Assembly: GCA_017163975.1 (NCBI GenBank)
Contig: JAFFSR010000237.1
Coordinates: 3,782,001-3,846,000 of the forward strand
Source: Anastatus disparis
Lineage: Eukaryota; Arthropoda; Insecta; Hymenoptera; Eupelmidae
Length of the DNA: 64,000 nt
Direction: 5' to 3'
Both the position numbers and the translations under genes were made by a program. The notes beneath the pieces are model-generated. The model worked only from the letters and a program-made list of their open reading frames with translations, had not been told where the DNA came from and searched no databases. Numbering within the stretch: the stretch's first letter is position 1; every line of letters begins with the position of its first letter. Positions 36,609-49,028 of the stretch are shown piece by piece.

Positions 36609-39600
36609 AATTTTGAGTATTCATTACGGTATAATATAATTTCAAAGTTTTAATTTTGGTTATTTAATTAAATTGAATAAATTTTGTAAAGTTAATATAT
36701 ATATTTGATCTCGTATATAAATATTTTAAATTTTTTCTCATGGACTTTTTGATCTTTTACTATTAATTATTTGTAGTAATGCAGTTAATTTTATAAATAC
36801 CGTTGAATGTACATATTATACCATATATGTTTAAAGATATTTATTTTCTTGCTTTTGCTTTATTTTATTATAAGTATATTTATTTAAGAAATATTATAGT
36901 TTCTAAGTACATAAATAAAATATATTTAGAATTAATAAATAAAAAAAGTAACATAGACTATAATACTGAATAGACGTTAAGGAATTCATAATATATATAG
37001 TATCTGCTGATCGATAAAATTGTACTACTGTTTGTATAAGGATTGATATTCAAATATGTATTATGATTAATCGAATGAAATTTTAAAAAATGGTAAGGAG
37101 TTCACTATCTTGTCAAATTATATGTTAATTAAATAAGAATCGATCAATTTGTTATAAATATAAGACTTTGAATCAATATTTAAAAAAACAATTTTTTTAA
37201 ACTTTTTTTTTAATGATTAACTATTTGTTTGTCAACATAAAACGTTTTTACTGCAAAAATTTTAATTATTATTTGAGAAAAAATTTTTAATTTAAAAACT
37301 TTATATTTTTCCAAAAATTTTTATATCCTTGCTATAATCCTAATTTAAAACTTTCTTTCCCGAAAATTCAAAATTCCCATAAACATCTTGATTACCCTCC
37401 AAAAAAGCGCACCCTCTCTATTTATTATCTTCTCTCCCTCTGTATGAAAAAAAAAAAAAAAAAAATAAGAAAAACGAAAAAGAAACGAACCCATAATATA
37501 TATCAAAGCTCACATAAAATTAGCCCAATGGACAACGAAGTAAAACGAGCTAAAGCGCGCGCGTGCACAAAGAAAAAGCTTTGCTAGCCTCCCTTTTTCA
37601 CCCCACACTCCCTTTCTTCATCATCTACTTTTTTTTTTCTTCTTTTTTTTCGTAAAACCTTACACATATATATCGAAAAAGGAGAGACTGCAAGAACGTA
37701 GATATAGAGAATAAGAGAGGTTCGTAAGGGATAAAATTTATAGCGTCTCCGAAGAAAGAGAGAGTCTAAAGCTTATATATAGAGTACAGAAGTTAAAGAA
37801 AAGGATAGAGAGCACGAGTAAGAGGAGGATGGTTTTAAAGGCCAAAGTAGTAGTAAGAAGAAGAAGAAGAAGGACGGTGAAAGGGGGAAAGAGAGGAAAA
37901 GACTTGCAAACCCCTTGGACTCAATGTTTTCCGCCGGGAAAGTCGGAAGTCGAAACCCCTGGCCAGTATACACCTAGCTACTACTACTTTCTCTCTATCC
38001 CTACCTCCATACATCTTGGACTATAACAGACTGAAGAAATTTAGTCCAGAATCATGACTTTACAAAAATACCAAGGTATTTCAAAACTTTTTTAATATAC
38101 CTAAATTTCTATTAAATTAGTATCAAATTTTACAAATTTTTAGCTTGACCAAAAAAATATTATCACTTTATAGTAAAAAATTTTATTAGAATTTGCATAA
38201 AGCGAAAATCGACTTGGACAATAGCTAAACGTTATCGGAGGGTAGATTTAGTTGGACGAACAAGAAAGAGAGAAAGAGAAAGAGAGAGAGAGCGAGTGAG
38301 TTTGAACGGTTTTGTGCTCTATGTGATGCTCCCTCCATTTTCCGAATGGACTTCTGACCCGCGTGGTATATATGGCCTTAACTATATATATACATCTCCT
38401 TTCTTCCCTCTTTTCTTCGCTACACGTATATACCCTTTTCTACGTCTATCTTTCTCTTTAAACCGACCTTCGGAGGTTTCCTATTCCCCGGCTATGCTTT
38501 TTATTAGACTCTTGCTCTCCTCTTTTATACATATACATACATAGTATATATACAGTATCTATAAGGGATTGTATCTAAGGGTAAGAAAAGAGTGAGTTAG
38601 CCAAATAGGGTGGAAAAGAAGAAAAAAAGATAGTAAGGGAGGATTGGTAAGTTTTAGGACATATATCCCTTATTCGACCAAATTAACTATGTTTAGGATA
38701 CATATAGAAGCTCCTTGCATTTTTTATGCTTACTTATACGAAATAAAACGTGTGCGGCCATTTTACGCTACAATTTTTATATCCAAATGAAAAAAAAAGA
38801 AGTAAAAAAATGGAGGGGTAAAGGGATAGAATTGATAGGTTTTTTAGGGGAGAGGGGGTTGCCGAATCGATCGGACGTATAAGAACTTATTTTTTGGGCT
38901 AATATGGTCAGGAGAAATGTAAATTTTCTTATGTTGTATTATAAGCGTAACATTTTAGGTCTGCCCACCCTTTATATGAAAACAATAAAAAAAAAGAAAA
39001 TAAGAGGGAGGATTCGATTTGTCCGTTTTGGAACGATATGTCACACATGTAAACGATATCATGTTTTTTCTTCTTCTACACGGTAATCCTTGGCATCCAA
39101 ACATTTTGATTACGTTATTTTAGGGATGTTTTTCTTGTAAAACGAAACTGTTTTAGTGTTTTCGCTTGTAATTTGTAATAATAAAATATTCAAATATTGT
39201 TACGCGTAGAATTTAAGATTTATGTTTTTTAATATTTGATAGGTAAAACCATCGATAAATATATTAGAAAAATAATTTTTCATGATAAAAAATTTTTACG
39301 TTAAATTTACAATACAATTAAATGTAACCTTAAGCTATCATAGATTTAAATTCAAGAAAATTTTAAAAAAATATCAATTCTATTATTCGTATACTTCTAC
39401 GTATATTCACAATGTACACGAAAATCGGAAATTCAATAACGCAATAAAAGAATAAAAATAATAATACGAAATTCTGTAGTATCCAAAGAACATATAGTAA
39501 AACACGTAAATCAAAAGTTTGCATGTTAAAAAATATTTTTCTCATATATGTATATATGTATAGCCCGTTATGGATAATAAAAAAAGTATAGATAAAAAAA

Positions 39601-39840
39601 AAATTCTATACATATTCTGAAGCTTTGCGTATTCTCGATAATCTGAAGTTGAAACTTTCTGTTGAATAGGTGATCACGTAAAACTGATTTGGCAATTTGC
39701 CCATTCCCTAGCGCGCGAGCGAGCGAGCTAGCGAGCGATGTGCGATCTTAGTTCAAATTGAGTATAGTCCGAAGTCTCTCGAGGTGAACCACTACTAATC
39801 CAATTCTGCAGAAAGAGAGTGAGATAGAGTTAAATTTCAA
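36609..39840. other. Non-coding DNA, simple-sequence rich
   Basis: No gene is supported. There are poly-A runs near 37445, a (GA)n tract at about 38265-38295 and a GCGA repeat at 39711-39739. Confidence 0.45.
39711..39739. repeat. (GCGA)n simple repeat
   Basis: About seven units of GCGA or GAGC with one change, GC-rich against the AT-rich background. Confidence 0.8.
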
Positions 39841-39851
39841 GACATCCTCTA

Positions 39852-40302
39852 ACCCTCCTCCTCCTCCTCCTCCCGCCCTCCCTATAATTTCGTCTTATAT
39901 ACAAGAACACATACATACAAAAGCTTATACAGAGAACGGACAGAAGAAGAAGAAGAAGAGAAAGATGGAAGGGTGGAAAGGGTAGTAAGAAGAGAGAGAA
40001 GTAGAAAGTGTGGGACAAGAAGAGACGCGAGGTATAATATCGCCTATGCAAATAGCCTTTAGACTTGGACAGGTTGGACGTACTTCTAAGGGGTAAACTC
40101 TCTTCCCTTATGTCTATCCCTCTCTATTTTACCTTCTATCCATTTCTCTCTCTCTTTCTCTTTCGTACTCTCTCTCTCTCGATGCTAAAATTACAACCTT
40201 ACGCCCGTGCCACAGCTCGCTATATACCCTTCTCTTTTGCTAAATTTCTATCCTTTCTCTTGTATCATCGAAAAGGAGGAGGAGGAGGAGGAGAGGGAGG
40301 GG
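39852..40302. repeat. Inverted (CCT)n and (GGA)n tracts
   Basis: A CCT-repeat tract (39852-39882) is followed about 400 bp later by a GGA-repeat tract (40274-40302), so the two are inverted relative to each other. The second ends in GAGAGGGAGGGGG and could form a G-quadruplex; both are strong polypurine/polypyrimidine tracts. Confidence 0.75.
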
Positions 40303-43300
40303 GTGAGACTAGCAGAGAGGAGTTCCTTTACATTGCAGAAGAGAGGACATGAATTTTCAATGTTGCCTAGTGTTTTATTAGAGAGTGACATAAGCGTCAA
40401 ATAAACGTCGGTTAATAATGTTTTTCTATTTCTTTTTTTGAATCCTAATATGGAATTTCAATCGATGCTAAAAATAAAAAAATTATTGGTTTTCAATTAA
40501 TGTTACATTTTTATAACATTGAAAATAAAACATTTATATAAGACAATGATTTTTGAAATTTTATAAATTGATTTTAATTCATTTATTAATGTTAATCTAC
40601 AATAAAAATATTTTATAATTAGCTAAAAATCACTTTAATTTTCGACCCAAACAAACAAACGTATCTCCTTGTTTCTTTTCCCTAAAAAAATAAAATGCTC
40701 TATTTACCTAGCGCAATAATTCGATGTTTATTTTTCCACCTACCTCTCTCCTCTAGTTATATACGTGTACACATAAACCCGGTATTTTTCTCTCTGTGCA
40801 ATGCGAGACAAGGATAACGTCATGCACCAACAAGCCCCCAAGCGCGTAAAAAAGAAAGACAATCCCCCTGTATGTGTGTATAATACAACTACGTTTGATA
40901 TACAACGAAAGAGAGCGAGTAAGAGAGAAAGAGAGAGAAGGAGGGTGGTTTTAACCTTTTTTTTTAACTTTCTTCTTTTTTTTTTCATGCGGCAAGCGTA
41001 GTAGCTAGCCATCGCTCGATACTCGTGCCATAAGGACTGACCAATGGCCGTGCAAGCTTTACCCCACCACTCGTAACGGTCAGCCCATTGGCCGAGCATA
41101 CCTAACTTTAACTTACTTTTATCTTTCTCTATATACCCAGCTCTTTCTAACCCTTTCTCTTTATTTCTCTTCTTCTCTCTTTCTACTCTTTCTCTTTCGT
41201 CTGGACGGTATATTTGCTCATGTTGGCTATATGTATACACACGTTGAAGGATGAAAATGGAAAGAGAAAGATGCAGCGAAGGAAGGAGCTTTAAGACGTG
41301 TATAAGAGGAAAAAGAGGGAGAGAGAGAGTGAGCGAGTAAAGCTTCAGGGGGGTCTACACCGCTAACTAACCGAAGAGAGATATTCTAAGCCAACGGGGT
41401 GGCTCGCGAGAATTCCTCATCTTTCAATTTCAAGAGAGGGTAGATTGGCTTGATAGAAGGAACTTTCTTGTTGTAAGGAGATGCTTGTTTATGTTTATCC
41501 TTTGTCAGGATTAGGTTCTTAGTTTTACTTTTAACTTTTTTTTTCTATTTTCTTTTTCATTCTTTTTTAAGAATAAAGTGGATAGGTTTTTTTGGGTCGA
41601 TTGGGATGAAAATAAAAATAGAATTTATTTTGAGTATCTATTAGTGATGGATTAATATATATTTGTAATAGTTTAATTCATTTTATGAAAATATTCAAAA
41701 CTGACTTTGATTAAGACAAATTAGTTTATTTGATGAATTAAGATAAAAAAGATAATTGATTAATAATTACTGAAAATCTTTATTTAGCTTATTGAAATAA
41801 TGAAAAAAGTTTTTTAATGAATTTCAATGATTTGAAATTCTGTTTAAAAGATTATTTAAAGATGTGATTTAAAATAAAATATTATATTATTTCAAAGGTT
41901 TTATAAAATATTACAACTATATATTATAATAGTAATAAAAAATATAATAGTCTATTTATTTTTCATTATTCAAATTATATCCCTTTGAATATAAGAAAAA
42001 AATTCTGCTATTAAAAGATCGCCTCCAGCGTAATCTTAAAACTTTTTTACTTCAAAACAATCGAAAAAAACCAAGTAAATACCTTTAAATCAGTTATAAG
42101 ATGATAAAAGTAGTTCCATATAATATGTTACAATAAGGATAAGTGCGATGTATAAGGTTACATCTTACGGCGACGTAAATAGCGTTAAGTAGTTAGAGAC
42201 AAACAAGGCACTATAACACGAAACAATAACGAAACATCCCATAAGCGGCTTCGGTTATAAGAAGAAGCTTTTCAGTGAAAGGGGGCAAGGAAAGGTTGAC
42301 CCTTTACATAGCTTGCAAGTTTACATAAGATGATATCAGTCTTACTTGTCTCTCTCTCTCTCTCTCTCTTTTCTTTAACACTTTCTCTCTTTTTCGTTTA
42401 GATTTTCTTAGTACGTATATGTATACAGGACTGATGTTACTTTACTAAAGCAGATGGGGTCTTGAAACTTTGCCAAGAAACCAGTGAGATTTAAAGACGT
42501 CGCGTATATAAGCGGCATATAGACGTGGCTGTACAAGCTTTCTCTCTATCTCTCTTTTTCTTTCTCTCACTTTTGACTACCGAGGAAACCGCGAAAAGTC
42601 ATAGTCGAAATGAAAAGTTTATTTGAGAAAATTTATGTCAACTTTTCTGATACGCTTTATTATATAAGGACTATTTGAGTTTTATACTTCTATTTTTAAG
42701 ACTTTTTTTTAGTTTTGTTTGGAAACGATGAAAAATTATTCTTATTTATTTGTAAAATAATATTTATAAAATTTGAAGAAATTAATTCACATTGAAAATA
42801 TAAAATTATCTATTTAAGTTTTTACAAAAACTTGCTTGATTTTAAAATACTCATCATCAATAAATTATTTACAATGTTTCATCAATCAAAATTTTAAACA
42901 AAAAATTATATAAAAAATTATTTATAGCTTTTGTCACGATAATACATCGCTATATCGCAAAGAAGTATTACGCATAAAAATATATATTCATAAAAGAAGT
43001 TGCTTTGCGACGGATTAACCATCGATAATACATCCCAACTGAGGCAAAAACTCAAAGAAGAAAAATATATGTATATATATATTTACAACATATTAAAGAC
43101 GATTCGTCGACGATTTTCCGTCCGAGACGTCGATTTTTCGCAAGTTTCGGAAGCCTTTCTGCCACATTCTCTCTTTCGTGAAACGGGAGAAAATAGTAGA
43201 AGAAAGAGAAAGACAGAAAGAGAGAGAGAGAGAGAGAAAGTGATAGATAGAAGAAGAGTATAAAGGTAAGGTATTTCACAAGGGACTAGGGATCAAAGGA

Positions 43301-46300
43301 AGAATTATCGAGGTACGCGAGGTACCGTACTTATATATATATATCTATATACACATTGGTTGGTACCCGGGATTTCTCGAGAGTCCCGTAGGAGACTTAC
43401 CGCATGTAAATAAGGACAGAGAAAGAAAAAGAGAGAGAGAGAAAGAAAGAAAGCTTACTCTTCTTCGCGTAAATAACATTTTTCCGATAGCGCCAAGCCA
43501 AGAGCAAGAAAGAGGAAAGAGAAGAAGAAGATAATATAAGCCTTAGGATGGTACTATATACGTGTATTGGTGTACTAAGGACGATCCCTTGGCGAATGTT
43601 GCAGTATATATTTTTTCGTCCATTGTGTACTGGGCTAAACAAATAAGAACTAGAGGTATAGGCTTGTCTGTTTTATTTCGCTTTTTTTCTATTCTTTTTT
43701 TTTTCTTCTTTTTTTTGGCTTGTTGAGAAGAAGATGTGTAGGTAATGTTGTTTTGGTGCTACTGAAATTTTTTGGTTAATAGCTTATTTTTATTAATCAT
43801 TTTCATTTTAATTTTTGAATTTTTTGTATGATTAGTTTTCTTAGATAATATTAATTAATATCTGTTAAGAAAAATTAACTAAATTAATTCATTAAATACT
43901 CTAATATTTAGGAATTTTATTAAAAATAAATAACCTTTTTTAACTCATCAAAATTTTCAAATCAAATACAATTGTTTTACAATCTTTTTTTTAAATTTAC
44001 AATTTGTAATGTAAATGTACAAAAAGTTTCAAAAACCGGTTAATGTAAATTAAAACTGTTTATTGAAAATCGATTATATTACATTTCTAGTTTAACATAA
44101 ACGTTCCTGATGAATATATTTTTTTCTAACTAGTATAAAAAGAAATGTTCTTACATTAAAGTCGCAGAAAAGTCGTGTCGCGTGTTTCAACTTTAGCGCA
44201 GTTGGCTTTCGAACGGGTTGAAAAAAAAAAAAATAAACGAGAGAGAGAGAGAAATGACCTGGAACTGGTTATTTGCCACACGCCATTTCTAGTTTACAAC
44301 CCGTCTAGTCACTAAAAAGAATAAAAAAAAAGTAATATGTCCATAATTTAAGTTAGCCATTAAAATATTCGCAATGTTTAATAACATGCTATTTTTACCA
44401 ATAAAATTTTTTATTCAAATCTATATAATTTTTTTGACTAATACAATAATTGAAAAAATTAATATGATTTTACGAAATTCCCAATTTTCCCATTTCCTTA
44501 AAATATCAGACAATAAAAATTATATGCTTCGAAAGCGTTACGAATCAGAGAAATCAAAATACACATAACACAATTGCATGCTCGATGTCATGGCGCTTTG
44601 AAATCTCCATATCTTGGGGATGCGTGTGTACATATACATACATACGTCCATGCATATATACATTTGTTTCCCTGTATATACAGCGTCGATGCGACGCGTG
44701 GCCTCTCTTTATTTTTTTTTTTATTTTTTAACCGTACGACTACTACCACGTCTATACTACTACCACCACCACTATACGTTCTCGAAATATATGCAAAAGA
44801 CCAAAGTCATCCTGCGCATCCTAAACGCGCGTACATTCGTGTTGGGAAGTTTGTATTAAAAGGAAAAGCTCTTCTTTTTTTTTATGTTGAATGGAGGGGA
44901 AAGGGAGAGGAAAGGGGGGCTCAGCTAAATCTACATTGGCCTCGATGTTTTCTCTAACCTTGAATGTATAATAGTGAAGACTTTGACTTTGGAGGTTCTT
45001 TTTATTTAGGTATATTATGGAGTTATCTTATCGGATCGATTAAGAGAATATAGCTTGCTTATTTTTTTTTATGACTTTATTTGTCAGAATTAGTGTGCTT
45101 AGGCTGTATTAAGTTGTTAAAATTTAATTAATTGTAGTATTTAAAACAGTTTTATTTTTATGTTCGTGAAAAATTGATGGATTTGAAGTGAAGATTTCAA
45201 AGAATTTAATTGGTTGGTGATTTAGATAATGTAACCTAATTAAAACTATATAAAACTTGTTGAAGATGTCTACTGAAAAAAAGGACAAAAATTGTAATCT
45301 ATTTACTTAAAAAAATATAAAACAAACAAAAAATCTGGAAACTAAAATAATGAAGAAATACTATATTAAAAATGGTATAAACCAAGATTAGAAGTAACAA
45401 TTGGCCAGACTTTCTTATCATACTGTACCCGAGTGGTCCGGTCGTCGGCGTAGTTACCATCGATTCGGTGGTCGCAACTGTTTCGCTCGTTTAAAAAAAA
45501 ACTAGAAAGAAGAAGACAAAAAGTAAAAGGAAAACTGAGGAATTCATCCACTTTGTCCTGCCGTAATGTTTTTCTTCATCTTTTCCAGTACAGTCTTTCT
45601 TCTTCTTCTTTTTCTTCTTATTTTATAACTTGTAGTTTTGACATCTATTATATAGTTTCTCTGAAAAAGAAAAAGGGATCTTTCTTACGATCTCAGCAAC
45701 CCTCTATATATAAAATCTCATTCTCTTTAACTTGAGCGAAAAAACAGATGCGATTTCGCATCTTTTACGAGCCAATACTCCCTTTCCTAATTCTCGCGCT
45801 TTACCCTCTTATTACGGCTATATATATGTGCATATGAACGTGACTTTATGCATACTAAGAGGTTTGCTTTACTTCCTTGTGTTAACTTTTTTGATAGTTT
45901 TCGAGTAAGAAAATTTATTGGTTTGTTTGATTTTTTGAAAACTTGAATTCTATATTAAGAACTGATTTGATAAATTTCATGAAGATAATTGGGAATGAAG
46001 AAATAATAGCGAGTCAGAAAATTTCAATATTTACTTAATATATTAATGACTAATCAAATTCAAAATTTAATTATTATTTTAAAAATGCTCTGAAGCAAAA
46101 TAAGAAAAAGTTTATATTCATCGATCATTATAACATTATCAATCTAAAGCTTAAATCCGATAAATTGTACATTTCCATACGGTTAACAGTACACGATTAT
46201 ATACAGACACGGTAATTATCCAACCGCTTAGTTCCTTCATCAAGCGAATTTCAATGCTCATACCCTTAATAATGGCTCATTGCAATCTATACACCTACAC

Positions 46301-48521
46301 GTACACACGTTTATACATTATACAAAATGAAACATTGTCGTTTTCTTCGGCTCGTTTTGTATATTATCGTGTCCTGTTTTTTTTCTACCTTTTCTTCTAT
46401 ATACGCCAATGACGATATCACTCGAATTTCAAATATAACCTTATATGTATATAAGTACTACAAGTGGAACTGGTATACACGAATAAAGAAGAAAAAAAAC
46501 AAAAAAAAAAGAAGTCAAGTTATATATAGGAAGAAGAAGACTTTTATTGGTATATAACATGTATACATATGTGTATATATATGATTGCTATACCTCCTTA
46601 ACGCATTTTACTTCACATCACAGATTTTCATATGTCTCCAGTCGTATGGAAAATTAGAGCTTTATATACAATGTACGTATGATTTCTTCTTCTTCTTCCA
46701 CTTTTATTTTTTATTCGTTTCTTGCTATTTTCTGGCTTTCCTTTATGTATTTTCATATAACACAGGCTAAAGCGACCGTGTCCTTGTTTCGTAGATTTGT
46801 CAAAGGACTTTTTGTTTTATTAGGATTAGATATGAAAAGCGTATTTTTCTTTGTTCTTTTGTCATATTCAAATTTCAAGTTCTTGAGCAGAAAAAATGAA
46901 TTTATAATGTTTGAAAACAGTTTTAAATTTGTTTATTTCTTCGTTTTTATTTTGTTAAAGGTGAACTATTTATTTTATAAAATAAAACTCTTTCGCGGTT
47001 TAAATTGTATTATTAAAAATGTAATAAAATTTAATACTTAAGGTATGTCATATTCAGCAAAACATGACGACAAATGCTGATGTATATAAAATTTATATAT
47101 CGGTAACATTTGCCATATATCCGCAAACATATTTTTCTATATAAAAAAGAAGAAATTACATGCCGTACTACCCTTTTTTTTAATGTGCCTTTTCCTTTTT
47201 CCAATGTCACAATTATTCGCAAAACATAAGTCGAATACCCAGTAAACCCCATGCCAAAAGCATATAAAATAATACTCCTACACACATATAAAAGAAGAAA
47301 ACAAACAGAGGGACAGGGCATGTAAAAATAAGAAAAAAAAGGAGAGAAGCTGTGCGGCGTCATCTTGAAATAAAAAGTCGTACATTTATTCGAAAAAAAA
47401 GCTCGAATATAAAAAACATATTCTAAAAAAAATATGTATATATGTAAGGCTAGAGAGAAAGAAAAAAAAGCGAAGGTTTTGTAGAAAAAAAGAAGAAGAA
47501 ACAGCAGCCACGAGGATTTCTCTCTTTCTTTCTTTCTTTCTCGGACCTTTGGCTATAATACATCAAAGCCCCTTGGAAAATGTAAAGGATCGATACTATC
47601 CCGCAAGACCTTTTCGCTTATTCCAATACACACCAAAGGACCAAAACCAAACCTCATCCCCCTACTTTAGTTTCTCTCTTTCTCTCTCTTTAGGAAACCT
47701 AAAGCTCCCGCCCCCTTTTTCACCCACTCTATATTCTCTCTCTCTCTCTCATCCCCCTTTTATATAGCCATAGCTAGCTAACACAAGTTACTTCGATTTC
47801 AGAAAGGCCAGGCCTTCCCCAAATCGAGACAATTCAGCGCAAATGGCGGACCGATTTTCAAAGAGAAAGAGAGAAAGATATATATATATAGGATAGCTAT
47901 TTGGACAGCAGCAGCCCACGCTATATATACGCGATCTTGTAACCCGGGAATTACCAAATATATTCAGTTTATATGTCTTTATTATTATACATGCTTTTTT
48001 TATTAAAAAAAGAATACGTGATTTTTGGTGGAAAAAGAAACAGAAATTTTATACTAATGGCAGAAATATTATAATTGTCTTAATTTTTTTTATTTTTAAG
48101 GTCATAGAAAAAAATTATAACTTTCTGTAAATCTCTGCTAGATTAACTCACTTAAATTATGCGAAAAAATTTGTAAATTCTGTGCATTTTAAAAAATATA
48201 TAAAAGATTAATTAGTTATTTTATTCACGTGTTAATTTGAAACAATTTTTGTTTTTATGTAATACGTATAAAATTTACAACATATATTTTGGTCAACCTT
48301 AAGTCAAACACATTTAACTTTGAATTTAAAAAAATTAATGGATTTTTCATTCTAAAAAATTCTGCTATTTTTGGCAGAACATATTGTCACGAAACAATAA
48401 CATTATATTCAATATGTATAACCTCAGAATCACGTAAATCCATATTTATACGTAAACTTTATTAAATTTTCGTGCGAACAGATACTTGAACTATTTTTAT
48501 TTTAATGTTAATTTTCCTAGG
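40303..48521. other. Gene-poor DNA dense in (GA)n/(CT)n tracts
   Basis: No gene is supported over about 8 kb. (GA)n or (CT)n tracts occur near 41311-41336, 42350-42368, 43205-43240, 43428-43450, 44238-44252, 47520-47540 and 47730-47750. Open frames up to 166 codons exist but are built from these tracts. One 76-codon frame at 46327-46557 starts with a signal-peptide-like segment and then turns into Lys runs; I do not call it a gene. Confidence 0.45.
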
Positions 48522-49028
48522 TAGAAGTTTCAGGACTGATTGCTCAAAAAATCTTAAAGTTTCTATTCAGTGGACAGATTCTGCCGACATACTCTGCCCA
48601 GCAACCCCATGTACTGGCGGCGTTTGCTGAGTAAAATATGCCCAGATTCTGTTAAAAGTCAAATGTTATTTATTTGGGTTTATGGGCTTCTAATTCAACG
48701 GTCTTGTTATGTAGGATAGAGAAAGAGAGAGAATCATGCACACTCATGAAGCTGTTCTTCATTTCGTCTATGCTTGGTATATTATATTTAAGGTGTTTTT
48801 TTATTTATATAATTTATTCAAAGACATTTAAAGAAGATTGTTTTTAAAATGAGTATTGGTGAATATATCGGATGAGCTTTAAACAGTCTAAGCGATTAAA
48901 ATCAATCGATTGACATCATTAAAGTTTGTTCATTTGAAGTTATAAATATTGATGATGATCGTTTACCATAATTTCTGGGCATTAGTTAGTCAACCAAGCA
49001 GAAATGATGGTTAATTTTCTACTGGGGT
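48522..49028. mobile_element. Possible MITE with CC-x-GGTAGAA-like ends
   Basis: The left end (CCTAGGTAGAAGTTT) and right end (TTAATTTTCTACTGGGG) are rough inverted copies and resemble the ends of the hairpin at 60002-60098. An inner imperfect hairpin (ACCATAATTTCTG / CAGAAATGATGGT) lies at about 48964-49013. There is no coding frame. The ends are too diverged to be sure they belong together. Confidence 0.3.

Noticed and set aside
40740..41240. 166-codon minus-strand open frame
   Set aside because: It is built from purine/pyrimidine tracts (Lys/Glu/Arg and Leu/Ser runs), with no splice context and no recognisable domain.
44574..44957. 127-codon plus-strand open frame
   Set aside because: It runs through ATAC-type, poly-T and ACC simple repeats; composition follows the repeats.
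46679..47041. 120-codon Phe-rich plus-strand frame
   Set aside because: T-rich strands lack stop codons by chance; no promoter, no homology, no signal of coding periodicity that I can see.
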